A stretch of DNA of 64,000 nucleotides from Rugamonas apoptosis (GTDB taxonomy: Bacteria > Pseudomonadota > Gammaproteobacteria > Burkholderiales > Burkholderiaceae_D): positions 62,001 to 126,000 of the forward strand of contig NZ_JACEZU010000011.1 in the NCBI RefSeq assembly GCF_014042355.1, read 5' to 3'. A program made the position numbers and the translations under genes. The notes under the pieces were generated by a model, which saw nothing but the letters and a program-made list of their open reading frames with translations, made no database searches and was not told where the DNA came from. Positions within the stretch are counted from its first letter, which is position 1. Each line of letters begins with the position of its first letter. Positions 1-8,028 of this stretch are shown piece by piece.

Positions 1-120
1 CAAGTTTACGGTACCGGTGATCGACTGGGAAACGCCATGAGCCGGCGCGACTTCGCGGGCGACCTGCGCCTGATTTTCCGCAGCGCCATGCCGGCGCGCT
101 TCAAAACGCGCCAGCCGTAA
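1..120 (+). CDS. 3' end of an unidentified gene cut by the window edge
   Basis: Frame 1 is open from the window edge to a TAA at 118-120 and ends in a basic tail (residues ...MPARFKTRQP). Frame 2 is also open and ends at a TGA at 38-40. That TGA overlaps an ATG at 37-39 in frame 1 (an ATGA junction), so the edge may instead hold the end of one gene, read in frame 2, followed by a 27-codon gene in frame 1. Too little is visible to name a family. Confidence 0.3.
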   Translation, partial: QVYGTGDRLGNAMSRRDFAGDLRLIFRSAMPARFKTRQP

Positions 121-190
121 GCGGCGGTACGCGACTGGCGATCAGCGACCAGTGACCTGCGACCGACGGTCTACAGTCTATGCCCAATGG

Positions 191-1954
191 TCAGCGGGGT
201 GGATTCAGGCGCGGTTCCCGCGCCCCGGCCAACTGGTGCAGGCGGATGAAGGTTTTCGGGCCGGCCACGCCGTCGGCCTTAAGATGCTGGGCCGCCTGGA
301 ACTCGCGCAGGCGGCGCATCAGGGCCGCGTCCAGCGCCTGGTTCTCGACCGGCTTTTTCAGCCCGTACAACTGGGACAGGTGTTTGGCCAGCCAGTCCAC
401 GTCCGGGCCATGGTCGCCGTCCGTTACCTCGTCGCGCCAGCTACGCGGGGCGCGCCAGAACGTGACGTAACTGCCATCGTAGCGGGCCGCCAGCGCAGCG
501 AGACTGAGGTGCTGGGACTTGCCATCGACCGCGAGGGTGGCGCCGCTGGCATCCAGCGCCGTCAGCAAGACATAGCGCGGGCTGGCCGGATCATCATGCA
601 GCGTGAGCACGGCGGGACGGTCGAGCTGGCGCAATTCCTCCACACCGCCGCGCGTTTGCAGGCAGCGCAAATTCAGCTTGGCCGCCACCTGGCAAGGTTC
701 GCCAGGCGGCAGCGTCTGCCCCCACAATGCGGCCAACTGGCGCAGCAACGGCTCGGGCCGCGCACCACCATCGCTGGCCGGCGCGCTGGACGCGGCGGCG
801 ACGGTGACGGACGGGGCCCCGGTCGCAGACGCGGCGACGGTTGCGGATGGAACGACACCAGCGGTGACGGTTGCGGAGGAAGCAATGCCGGAGGCAACGG
901 TGGCGGAGGGAACGACACCGGCCGGCGCCGCGCTGGCGACGACGGGCGCCCTGGCGGCACCGGCCACAGGCGCGGGAACCGTGCGGCTGATCGCCCCTGA
1001 TACCTTTTTGGTATCACGCTCCGGCAACCACTGCCAGGCCGCCGCGCTGATGGCCACCCCGGCCAGCGCGCCCGCCGCCAGGCCGGCGCCCCACTGCGGC
1101 CAAGTCCGGCGCCCCGCGCCCGCCCCGTTGACCGGCGCGGCGAACACTTCGCCCGCCGCCCGCCGCAAGATGGCCGGCGTAACCTGGGGCTGGTTCTCCA
1201 CGTACGCGCCCAGCAGGGCCCGGTCGCACAGCAGGTTGATGCGGCGCGGCACACCCTTGGCCAGCTTGTGCACCCGCCCCATCAGGCGGCGCGGGAATGG
1301 CGAACGGGCCGTCGCGCCGGCCACGGCCAGCCGGTGTTCGATATAGCTGCCTGTTTCCGCCTCCGTCAGCGGCCCCAGGTGGTAGCGCGCGATGACGCGC
1401 TGGGCCAGTTGTTCCAGCTCCGGGCGCGCCAGCATGGTGCGCAGTTCCGGCTGGCCGATCAGGATAATCTGCAACAGCTTGCGTTCGTTCGTTTCCAGGT
1501 TGGTCAGCAGGCGCAACTGCTCCAGCACGTCGGCCGACAGGTTCTGCGCCTCGTCGATCACCAGTACGTTGTTGTTGCCCTGGCCATGGCTGTCGAGCAG
1601 ATAGCGGTTGACCGCGTCCACATACCCTTTGACGGTGACGGCGCCCGCGCCTGGTGGCGCCAGCGTGATGCCGAACTCGTCGCACACGGACAGCAGCAAC
1701 TCCTCCACCGACAGCTTGGGATTGAAGATGTAGGCCAGCTTGCAGTTGGCGGGAATCTGCTCCATGAAGCAGCGGCAGACGGTGGTCTTGCCGGCGCCGA
1801 TCTCCCCGGTCAGCAGCACGAAGCCGCCGCCGCTGCCCACGCCATACAGCAGGTGAGCCAGCGCCTCGCGGTGGCGCTCGCTCATGAACAGGTAACGCGG
1901 ATCGGGCGCGATGGAGAACGGCGCTTGCTTCAGGCTGAAAAATTGCGTGTACAT
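191..1954 (-). CDS. ExeA/GspA-type AAA ATPase with C-terminal peptidoglycan-binding domain
   Basis: A 587-residue protein of the ExeA/GspA family. In type II secretion, ExeA works with ExeB to place the secretin through the peptidoglycan. The N-terminus (MYTQFFSLKQAPFSIAPDP) is typical. Walker A is GEIGAGKTT (about 50-58) and Walker B is VLVIDEAQN (about 130-138). A hydrophobic span near 285-310 should cross the inner membrane. It is followed by a low-complexity Ala/Val/Ser/Thr linker (about 330-400), a C39-peptidase-like region and a C-terminal peptidoglycan-binding helical repeat (LREFQAAQHLKADGVAGPKT). No gspB-like partner or other secretion gene is in the window, so it could equally serve MSHA-type pili or exopolysaccharide export. 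It lies 18 bp after the gene ending at 1973 and is probably co-transcribed with it. Confidence 0.88.
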   Translation of the reverse strand: MYTQFFSLKQAPFSIAPDPRYLFMSERHREALAHLLYGVGSGGGFVLLTGEIGAGKTTVCRCFMEQIPANCKLAYIFNPKLSVEELLLSVCDEFGITLAPPGAGAVTVKGYVDAVNRYLLDSHGQGNNNVLVIDEAQNLSADVLEQLRLLTNLETNERKLLQIILIGQPELRTMLARPELEQLAQRVIARYHLGPLTEAETGSYIEHRLAVAGATARSPFPRRLMGRVHKLAKGVPRRINLLCDRALLGAYVENQPQVTPAILRRAAGEVFAAPVNGAGAGRRTWPQWGAGLAAGALAGVAISAAAWQWLPERDTKKVSGAISRTVPAPVAGAARAPVVASAAPAGVVPSATVASGIASSATVTAGVVPSATVAASATGAPSVTVAAASSAPASDGGARPEPLLRQLAALWGQTLPPGEPCQVAAKLNLRCLQTRGGVEELRQLDRPAVLTLHDDPASPRYVLLTALDASGATLAVDGKSQHLSLAALAARYDGSYVTFWRAPRSWRDEVTDGDHGPDVDWLAKHLSQLYGLKKPVENQALDAALMRRLREFQAAQHLKADGVAGPKTFIRLHQLAGAREPRLNPPR

Positions 1955-1972
1955 GAAACCCCTGGGTGGCGT

Positions 1973-2533
1973 TCAGCGCTGGCGCACGGCCTTGGGCTGG
2001 ACCGGGGGCAGCGGCTGGAACTTGGCGCAGTATATCTTGGACTTGCGGTCGAAATAGACGATGCGGCTGGCCGGTTTGGCTTCGCGCACCGGGAATGCCG
2101 AACTGTCGATTTTCGCATACTGCATGCCCACTTGCGCGGCGATGGCCTGTTCCAGCTGTTCCGGGGTGGTTTCGGCCACGGCGCCCGCGAACACGAAGGT
2201 GCTGGTGTCGTCGCTGACCATCACTTCGGAAATTTCCACGCCCCACAAGGTGGCGCCGTCCGACTTGAACCAATAGGCGCCGCCGTCGTGCTTATAGGCG
2301 GGGCCGAAGGCGTTCAACAGGTAGTCGTAGAAATATTTGTTGTCGACGGCGTCGCGGCACAACAAGGCGTTGCCAACGATGGTGCCAAAGGTGGTGGGCA
2401 CGGCCGCCTGGGCGCCGGTGCCGGCCAGCGCCAGCGCGAACAGCGGCATCAGCGGCAGCGCCAACAGTGACGCAAACAGCCGTGCACGGCAGCCCCGCCG
2501 CCGGCGCGCGGCGATGTTCAAGCCAGCCGGCAT
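1973..2533 (-). CDS. secreted protein of unknown function upstream of the ExeA-like gene
   Basis: A 186-residue product. The frame is open further upstream, but the ATG at 2533 is preferred because it lies one base after the stop of the preceding gene and gives an arginine-rich n-region, a hydrophobic core and a likely signal-peptidase site (AQA, near residue 43). The mature part has two Cys (LLCRDA and IYCAKF) that could pair in the periplasm. I do not recognise a named domain. Its place just before the ExeA-like ATPase suggests an envelope role, but that is inference only. Confidence 0.6.
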   Translation of the reverse strand: MPAGLNIAARRRRGCRARLFASLLALPLMPLFALALAGTGAQAAVPTTFGTIVGNALLCRDAVDNKYFYDYLLNAFGPAYKHDGGAYWFKSDGATLWGVEISEVMVSDDTSTFVFAGAVAETTPEQLEQAIAAQVGMQYAKIDSSAFPVREAKPASRIVYFDRKSKIYCAKFQPLPPVQPKAVRQR

Positions 2534-2534
2534 G

Positions 2535-2903
2535 CTATAGCTTCGACATCCAGGCCCGGTTGGCCATGATGCGTGCCTTGGCTGTGGCGGGGAGCGCCTC
2601 ATAACAGCCGGGATATTGCTTCAATGCACTTTCGCGCACTTCCTTCTGCAGCCCATTGATCAGAAAAATATACAGTACCCCGCCATCATCGGTCTTCCTG
2701 GTTCCCATATATTTGATCATGCTAACTCCCTTCACCCGATCAGCGGCCCGTGCGGTGGCCGCCTCCTTGCTGGCATTATGACATTGCGCCTTGAATTCAC
2801 ATACTGTTTCACCATCGGTACAGGGTAGATATCGGCTCCCCAATGTATAAACTGTAGCGTATGACGCAGTGTTGATCGGGCGCAGGCATGGTCGATAGTT
2901 CAA
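2535..2903 (-). CDS. small hypothetical protein, TTG start
   Basis: The frame runs 122 codons from a TTG at 2903 to a TAG at 2535-2537. It looks coding: it has mixed amphipathic composition and four Cys in the N-terminal half, and its stop is one base from the next ATG. The next in-frame ATG would leave only about 61 residues, so the TTG or another weak start upstream is likely. No signal peptide is evident with this start and the N-terminus is uncertain. It probably forms an operon with the secreted protein and the ExeA-like ATPase. I do not recognise the family. Confidence 0.42.
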   Translation of the reverse strand: MNYRPCLRPINTASYATVYTLGSRYLPCTDGETVCEFKAQCHNASKEAATARAADRVKGVSMIKYMGTRKTDDGGVLYIFLINGLQKEVRESALKQYPGCYEALPATAKARIMANRAWMSKL

Positions 2904-3009
2904 ACATTCAGGTTCGACAACGTCTATTATGAAAATCTAGTATCCAGTGCCAGGCCGGTATGCTCTAATGAAAAGTGACCTGACGACGTAGCACTTCGTG
3001 GAGAGGGTA

Positions 3010-3423
3010 ATGAATCGCCACATCACAGCGGCTGTTTTGACGCTGTCCCTGCTTGGTTCGGCCACCGCCGTGGCAGGGGATGCTATCGTGCTCGACAACA
3101 ATAGCGACGCCACGCCCCAGGCGCCGCGCGGCTTCATCGAACTCGAAGATCCCATGCACACGCTGCAACCCTATCTGGCCGACGACATGATGTTGCCGCG
3201 CCAGCAAGCCGCGTATTGGGTCCAGCCCCGGTTGACAGCGGCCAAGGTGCAGTCGAGCGCCGAGCGCCCATCCAATGGCAAGAAGGAAGCGCGCCTGGCC
3301 GCGCTCAAGACCAAGTACTCCGACCTGCCGGAACCGCCCATGGCCTCCATGTTGCTGATCGGCCTGATCCTGCTATTTCTCACCGTGCAAGAGGAAAAGG
3401 ACGAGAAGTTCTCCGAGGAGTAA
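3010..3423 (+). CDS. short secreted protein with PEP-like motif and C-terminal membrane segment
   Basis: A 137-residue protein starting at the ATG at 3010, with GAGAGG four bases upstream; an in-frame GTG at 2998 is less likely. It has a signal peptide (MNRHITAAVLTLSLLGSATA, cut near AVAG). Close to the C-terminus are LPEPPMAS, a hydrophobic span (MLLIGLILLFLTV) and a short charged tail (QEEKDEKFSEE). The order of PEP, membrane helix and short tail recalls PEP-CTERM sorting signals. Those normally end in a basic cluster, whereas this tail is acidic, so it may be a variant or just a C-terminal anchor. Function is unknown. Confidence 0.65.
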   Translation: MNRHITAAVLTLSLLGSATAVAGDAIVLDNNSDATPQAPRGFIELEDPMHTLQPYLADDMMLPRQQAAYWVQPRLTAAKVQSSAERPSNGKKEARLAALKTKYSDLPEPPMASMLLIGLILLFLTVQEEKDEKFSEE

Positions 3424-3563
3424 GGCCCGCGCCACCCTGTGCACCGCTCAGGCGCTCTTTTCCGCAGTTGATCCCGACAATACGTGCATCCGTCTTTTTC
3501 CGCTCGCGGCGCGCCGGCCGATGGCTTATCTTTTCGCCATCCCCACTGCCTCCGAGAACCACC

Positions 3564-4661
3564 ATGAATGCACTGATCTACCGTAGCACCCTGGCCGCGG
3601 CGCTGACGCTGGCCAACGCGTCCTTGCCGGCCGCCGCCAGCCAGCCCGACAACACCGTCGGCACGGAAACCCGCGCCCTTACCCCGTTCAGTGCCATCGC
3701 CGTGGAAGGGCCGTGGCATGTGGTGGTCACGGCCCAGGGTGAGCGGCCGCTGGAACTGAGCGGCCCGCGCAAGGAAATGGCCAACGTCGAGACGGTCGTG
3801 ACGGGCGATACCCTGATCGTGCGGCCGCTGCAACGCAAGGGCTGGCACTTCTCGTTCAGCTGGAGCAAACCGGCGCCACTGACGGTGCACATCACGGCGC
3901 CCCATCTGCTCAGCCTGAAGGCCAGCGGCAGCGGTGACGTGGAACTGGAACAATTTCATGGCCAGCAACTGGCGCTGTCCACGTCCGGCTCCGGTGACTT
4001 GCGCGCCAGCGGCGATGCGCGCGAACTGACCGTGCGTACCGGCGGCAGTGGCAACGTCAACCTGCGGGCCATGATGGCCGGCAAGCTCAATTTGCGCATG
4101 AGCGGCTCGGGCGATGTGTCGGCCGGCGGCGTCGAACAGGATCTGAACGCCGAGCTGAACGGCTCCGGCGACCTGGACCTGAACGATGTACGCGGCGGGC
4201 GCGTCAACGCCGCGCTGCACGGTTCCGGCACCATGCACGTGCGCGGCGGCAGCAGGGAATTGCGGGCCGAGCTGTTCGGATCGGGCGACCTGGAAGCGTG
4301 TGAACTGCAGGCGCAAGCCGTGACGGCCGTGCTGCGCGGTTCAGGGGACGCCTGTGTGGCCGGCGCCACCCGCCAGTTCGAGGCCGAAGTGCACGGCTCG
4401 GGCGACCTCACCGCCAGCGCCAATTGCGAGCAGGTCAAGCTGACCATGAACGGTTCTGGCCAGGTCACGCTGGCCGGCAAGACGGACAAGCTCCATGCCC
4501 AGTTGAGCGGCTCGGGCGACCTCAACGCCCGCCAACTGTCGGCCGGCCAGGCCGAGGTAGTGGTGCGCGGCCCCGGCACCGCCATGGTCAACGTCAAGAC
4601 GGCCGACAAGGCGCGTTTGCTGACCTTCGACCGCAGTGGCACGTACGAACGGGCCCACTGA
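3564..4661 (+). CDS. DUF2807 (GIN-domain) secreted repeat protein
   Basis: A 365-residue protein of the DUF2807 family, the putative auto-transporter adhesin head GIN domain. The frame extends upstream to 3216, but the ATG at 3564 starts a clear signal peptide (MNALIYRSTLAAALTLANAS, cut near AAA-SQP). After an N-terminal strand-rich segment (FSAIAVEGPWHVVVTAQG) the protein is built of about twelve imperfect units of roughly 20 residues. Each carries a GSGD or GSGN/GSGT turn (SGSGDVELEQ, NGSGDLDLND, HGSGDLTAS and so on). This pattern predicts a right-handed beta-solenoid with a ladder of Gly-Ser-Gly-Asp turns. The protein is probably periplasmic or surface-exposed and its ligand is unknown. 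It is convergent with the next gene across a long palindrome. Confidence 0.85.
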   Translation: MNALIYRSTLAAALTLANASLPAAASQPDNTVGTETRALTPFSAIAVEGPWHVVVTAQGERPLELSGPRKEMANVETVVTGDTLIVRPLQRKGWHFSFSWSKPAPLTVHITAPHLLSLKASGSGDVELEQFHGQQLALSTSGSGDLRASGDARELTVRTGGSGNVNLRAMMAGKLNLRMSGSGDVSAGGVEQDLNAELNGSGDLDLNDVRGGRVNAALHGSGTMHVRGGSRELRAELFGSGDLEACELQAQAVTAVLRGSGDACVAGATRQFEAEVHGSGDLTASANCEQVKLTMNGSGQVTLAGKTDKLHAQLSGSGDLNARQLSAGQAEVVVRGPGTAMVNVKTADKARLLTFDRSGTYERAH

Positions 4662-4664
4662 AAA

Positions 4665-4709
4665 CCATGGGGGACGTCACACGCTCATCCTGTGTGACGT
4701 CCCCCATGG
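4665..4709. repeat. long perfect palindrome between convergent genes (dispersed GGGGACGTCACAC element, copy A)
   Basis: Two 18-base arms (4665-4682 and 4692-4709) are perfect reverse complements around a 9-base loop. The core is GGGGACGTCACAC. Related hairpins occur at 22609-22643 and 36692-36733, also between convergent genes. Four A residues precede it, giving a short U-run for minus-strand transcripts, so it could act as a terminator from that side. Confidence 0.85.
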
Positions 4710-4722
4710 TGGTGCCCATCGC

Positions 4723-5004
4723 TTAGTCGAAGCAGAGGCGCTTCTTGGTGGCGGCGATCAGCTTGGCGTCGTACGGGTACAGGTTTTCGATGAACAGCAG
4801 TTCGCTTTCATCCGGTTCATCCAGGCACATGGCCAGCATCACCGGGCCATCCTCCATGCGGCCCAGGAAATGCTTGGGCCAGCGGTTCTTGCGGTGCGCC
4901 CGCAACACTTCCATGCCGAGCTTGGCCAGCGGCGCCTTCACGCCGGCCGCCAGCGCCTCGCGCTGCCATTCATCCCAATAGTCGTTCTGTGCTGCCTTGT
5001 TCAT
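4723..5004 (-). CDS. small acidic hypothetical protein
   Basis: A 93-residue product starting at the ATG at 5004, preceded by AGGAAAC at suitable spacing. The open frame continues upstream to 5079 without start support. It is soluble, has no signal peptide or membrane segment, and contains WDEWQREAL near the N-terminus and a central acidic stretch (CLDEPDESELLF). I do not recognise a family. It is convergent with the DUF2807 gene, and upstream it faces away from the GlcNAc locus. Confidence 0.6.
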   Translation of the reverse strand: MNKAAQNDYWDEWQREALAAGVKAPLAKLGMEVLRAHRKNRWPKHFLGRMEDGPVMLAMCLDEPDESELLFIENLYPYDAKLIAATKKRLCFD

Positions 5005-5188
5005 GCGTGTTTCCTGAAGCGAAAAACGCCAGTGTACTCCCCCTCCACGCCAAGCTACCACAACAAGACCAGGTGGCATTCAACCACGCAAAAAACCATA
5101 CCATTTACGAAAACCATCAAAACCATACAAAACAATGACTTACACAAGCAATCAAGCCAAATAAAGGCAGTCCACTTCAAAAGTACTC
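5005..5188. other. AT-rich intergenic stretch before the GlcNAc locus
   Basis: This part of the 310-base gap between the small minus-strand gene and the kinase is AT-rich compared with its surroundings. It carries three near-copies of AAAACCAT (about 5092-5125) and one CATACCA half-site at 5097-5103. I see no gene in it. The operator and promoter of the kinase lie just downstream and are listed separately. Confidence 0.5.
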
Positions 5189-5206
5189 AATACCAGTTAA
5201 ATACCT
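5189..5206. promoter_or_regulatory. putative NagQ/HutC-type operator (direct repeat AATACCA-N4-AATACCT)
   Basis: AATACCA at 5189-5195 and AATACCT at 5200-5206 are separated by four bases, a period of 11 bp. Read on the other strand this is AGGTATT-N4-TGGTATT. It ends two bases before a consensus -35 box. The same arrangement occurs before the TonB receptor (21632-21649) and before the second GntR gene (21744-21761). GntR/HutC regulators of GlcNAc genes bind TGGTAT-like repeats, so this is probably the operator for one or both GntR proteins of this locus. Confidence 0.65.
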
Positions 5207-5207
5207 G

Positions 5208-5236
5208 TTGACAAGCTGGTTTTGCAAACATATAGT
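5208..5236 (+). promoter_or_regulatory. sigma-70 promoter of the GlcNAc operon
   Basis: TTGACA at 5208-5213, a 17-base spacer and TATAGT at 5231-5236 form a near-perfect sigma-70 promoter, about 80 bases before the kinase start. The direct-repeat operator immediately upstream suggests regulator contact at or next to the -35 box. Confidence 0.75.
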
Positions 5237-5314
5237 GCCCACAACTCCCCGGTTCGCAGGCGGTATGCAAGCCCGGCCGGGATAGCACAACAGCGTGGGC
5301 AACCTCAAACGATT

Positions 5315-6196
5315 ATGATCGAATACTTCATCGGTGTGGATGGCGGCGGCAGCGGCACCCGGGTGCGCCTGGCGAACCGCGCTGGACGCGAACTGGCCGA
5401 AGGCGCCAGCGGCCCGTCCGGCCTGCTGCACGGCATAGACCGCGCCTGGGCCGCCGTGGAGGACGCAGCCGCGCAGGCGTTTCGCGCCGCCGGCCTGGCC
5501 ATCCCGGAAAAACAGCAGGTCGCCATCGGCCTGGGCCTGGCGGGCGTGCATAACAAGCAGTGGGCGGCCCAGTTCGTGGCCGCCAATCCCGGCTACGCCA
5601 AGGTAGCGCTGGAGACCGACGCCGGCACCACGCTGCTGGGCGCGCACCTGGGCGAACCGGGCGCCATCATCGCGCTCGGCACAGGCAGCGTGGGCGAAGT
5701 GATGCTGGCCGACGGCAGCCGCTACGAAGTGGGCGGCTGGGGCTTCCCGTCCGGCGACGAGGCGGGCGGCGCGTGGATCGGCTTGCGCGCCGTGAACCAC
5801 ATCCAGCAAGTGATCGACGGTCGCGCCACCGGCAGCCCGTTCGCCAGCGCCGTGATCGAGGCCTGCGGCGGCACGCGCGACGCGATCCAGGTGTGGCTGG
5901 CCGGCGCCACCCAGACCCAGTACGCGCAACTGGCGCGGCTGGTGCTGCACCACGCCGACACGGACGCCGGCGCCGATCCCACCGCGCGCGCCATCCTGCT
6001 CGAAGCGGGCCGCCAGGTGGCCCTGATCGCGCACGCGCTCGACGCCGGCGCCAGCCTGCCGGTCGCGCTGTGCGGCGGCCTGGCCGCGCCACTGCGCCCT
6101 TACCTGCCGCAGGCTTTATTGGCGCGGGTGGTGGCGCCGCAAGGCGATTCGGCCGCCGGCGCCCTGCGCCTGATCCAACAACATTGGAAGGAGTAG
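5315..6196 (+). CDS. BadF/BadG/BcrA/BcrD-family N-acetylglucosamine kinase
   Basis: A 293-residue ASKHA-fold kinase, probably converting cytoplasmic GlcNAc to GlcNAc-6-phosphate with ATP. It has the phosphate-1 loop DGGGSGT (residues 9-15), a TDAGTTLLGA segment whose Asp (about 102) fits the catalytic base of NAGK-like enzymes, the phosphate-2 loop LGTGSVG (about 121-127) and SGDEAGGAWIG (146-156). The length fits the family. The frame is open from 5222, but only the ATG at 5315 starts directly at the fold (MIEYFIGVDGGG); its ribosome site is weak. It is first in the operon, and its stop overlaps the AAGGAG that serves the next gene. Glucosamine kinase is an alternative, but nagA downstream favours GlcNAc. 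Confidence 0.82.
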   Translation: MIEYFIGVDGGGSGTRVRLANRAGRELAEGASGPSGLLHGIDRAWAAVEDAAAQAFRAAGLAIPEKQQVAIGLGLAGVHNKQWAAQFVAANPGYAKVALETDAGTTLLGAHLGEPGAIIALGTGSVGEVMLADGSRYEVGGWGFPSGDEAGGAWIGLRAVNHIQQVIDGRATGSPFASAVIEACGGTRDAIQVWLAGATQTQYAQLARLVLHHADTDAGADPTARAILLEAGRQVALIAHALDAGASLPVALCGGLAAPLRPYLPQALLARVVAPQGDSAAGALRLIQQHWKE

Positions 6197-6199
6197 CCA

Positions 6200-6934
6200 G
6201 TGCTTGCACAGTTGAGCGATTTCAGGCCCGACGCCAACAGCGATACCCCGCTCTATATGCAGTTGGCCAACAAGCTGTCCGACGGTATCGCCAGCGGCGA
6301 CTGGCGCGCCAACGAGGCGCTGCCGTCCGAGCGCGTGCTGTCGGACATGCTGACCATCTCGCGGGTGACGGCGCGCAAGGCGATCGACATGCTGTGCGAA
6401 CGCGGCATGCTGACCCGCAAGCGCGGCTCGGGCACCTACATCACGCCCAAGCTGGAACAGCCGCTGTCGCGCCTGACGAGCTTTTCCGAAGAGCTGAGCC
6501 AGCGCGGCTTCACGGCCGGCTCGCGCTGGCTGCAGCGCGAGATCGGCGTGGCCTCGCCGCAGGAACTGCTGTCGCTGGGCCTGTCGCCCAACATGCCGGT
6601 GGCGCGCCTGAAACGCTTGCGCACGGCCGACGACGTGGTGATGGCGATCGAAACGACCACCATCCCGGCCGCCTACATGCCCAACCCGCACAGCGTGGCA
6701 GACTCGCTGTACGGCTACCTCGAGGCGAACGGCGCGGTGCCGATGCGTGCGTTGCAGCACATCCGCGCCGTCAACGCCAACGCCGAGCAGGCACGCCTGG
6801 CCAACATTCCCGCGGGTGCCGCCATGCTGCACATCACCCGCGTCAGTTATCTCGACAACGGCGCCGCGGTGGAACTGACCCACTCGTTCTGCCGTAGTGA
6901 TTATTATGAATTCGTAGCGGAGTCACGCAGATGA
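6200..6934 (+). CDS. GntR/HutC-family transcriptional regulator (NagQ/NagR-like)
   Basis: A 244-residue regulator with a GTG start at 6200, preceded by AAGGAG. The N-terminal winged helix (about 15-82; LPSERVLSDMLTISRVTARK) binds DNA. The C-terminal UTRA domain (about 95-240) should sense a sugar phosphate such as GlcNAc-6-P or GlcN-6-P. It sits between the kinase and nagA and overlaps nagA by four bases (ATGA), so it is translated with them. It is the best candidate to bind the AATACCA-N4 repeats near 5.2 and 21.7 kb. A paralogue lies at 21850-22590. Confidence 0.85.
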   Translation: MLAQLSDFRPDANSDTPLYMQLANKLSDGIASGDWRANEALPSERVLSDMLTISRVTARKAIDMLCERGMLTRKRGSGTYITPKLEQPLSRLTSFSEELSQRGFTAGSRWLQREIGVASPQELLSLGLSPNMPVARLKRLRTADDVVMAIETTTIPAAYMPNPHSVADSLYGYLEANGAVPMRALQHIRAVNANAEQARLANIPAGAAMLHITRVSYLDNGAAVELTHSFCRSDYYEFVAESRR

Positions 6935-8028
6935 GCGGTGCAATCAAAGGCAATATCCTGACCTCGGCGGGCTGGGTTCGCGGCGAGATCGCGTTCTCGG
7001 ACCGTATCGGCGCCATCCACGGCGCCACCACCGATCCGGCCAACAACGATGACGCTTACATCATCCCCGGCTTTATCGACCTGCACGTGCATGGCGGCGC
7101 CGGCAAGGATGTGATGGAAGGCGGCGACGCCGTCCACGCCATCGCCGCCATCCACGCCAGGCACGGCACCACCAGCCTGCTGGCCACCACCATGACGGCG
7201 CCACCGGAAGACATCGACCTGGCGCTGAAAGCCATCGGCGAGGCGTGCGCCAACCGCCGCCCCGGCTGCGCGCGGGTGCTGGGCGCGCACCTGGAAGGCC
7301 CGTACATCAACTCCGGCAAGCTCGGTGCCCAGCCCAACTACGCGCGCGCCGCCAAGCTGGCCGACGTGCAGCGGCTGGCCGCCTTCGCCCCGCTCAAGCT
7401 GATCACCGTGGCGCCGGAAATCGCCGGCCACCTGCAACTGGTGCGCGAGCTGGCCGACGCCGGCATGCGGGTGCAGATCGGCCACACGCTCGGTTCCTAC
7501 GAGGACGGCGTGGCGGCGCTGGAGCACGGCGCGGCCGGCTTCACCCACCTGTTCAACGCCATGAGCGGCCTGCATCACCGCGAGCCGGGCATGGTGGGCG
7601 CGGCCCTGGCCCATGCGCAATACGCGGAACTGATCCCGGACCTGCTGCACGTGCATCCGGGCGCCATCAAGGTGGCGCTGCGCGCCATCCCCCACCTGTA
7701 CTGCGTGACCGATTCGACGGCCGCCACCGGCATGCCGGACGGCGAGTACATGCTGGGCCGGCACACGGTGCAAAAGTGCATGGGCGGCGTGCGCCTGCCT
7801 GACGGCACGCTGGCCGGCAGCACCCTCACCATGGACCAGGCGCTGCGCAACCTGGTGGGACTGGGGCTGGACCTGGCCGACGCCTCGGCCCGCGTCTCCA
7901 CCTATGCGGCCGACTACCTGGGCTTGGAGGAACGGGGCCGGCTGGCGCCCGGCGCCTTCGCCGACATGGTGGTGCTGGACCGCGACCTGAATCTCAAAGC
8001 CGTTTATATCGAAGGAGAACTGTTGTGA
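6931..8028 (+). CDS. nagA: N-acetylglucosamine-6-phosphate deacetylase
   Basis: A 365-residue amidohydrolase-superfamily enzyme that converts GlcNAc-6-P to GlcN-6-P and acetate. Metal and catalytic residues are visible: HVHGG (His52 and His54), AHLEGP (Glu122), IGHT (His185), THLFNAM (His206) and CVTDS (Asp261, the catalytic acid/base position). The C-terminal GTLAGSTLTMDQALRN is also typical of NagA. It starts by ATGA overlap with the GntR gene and its TGA overlaps the GTG of the next gene, so the three are translationally coupled. Confidence 0.95.
   Translation: MSGAIKGNILTSAGWVRGEIAFSDRIGAIHGATTDPANNDDAYIIPGFIDLHVHGGAGKDVMEGGDAVHAIAAIHARHGTTSLLATTMTAPPEDIDLALKAIGEACANRRPGCARVLGAHLEGPYINSGKLGAQPNYARAAKLADVQRLAAFAPLKLITVAPEIAGHLQLVRELADAGMRVQIGHTLGSYEDGVAALEHGAAGFTHLFNAMSGLHHREPGMVGAALAHAQYAELIPDLLHVHPGAIKVALRAIPHLYCVTDSTAATGMPDGEYMLGRHTVQKCMGGVRLPDGTLAGSTLTMDQALRNLVGLGLDLADASARVSTYAADYLGLEERGRLAPGAFADMVVLDRDLNLKAVYIEGELL

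Noticed and set aside
3216..3563. N-terminal extension of the DUF2807 frame
   Set aside because: It overlaps the preceding secreted-protein gene, while the ATG at 3564 starts a proper signal peptide.
5222..5314. N-terminal extension of the GlcNAc kinase
   Set aside because: It begins within the -35/-10 spacer of the promoter, so it cannot be transcribed, and the kinase fold begins at the ATG at 5315.
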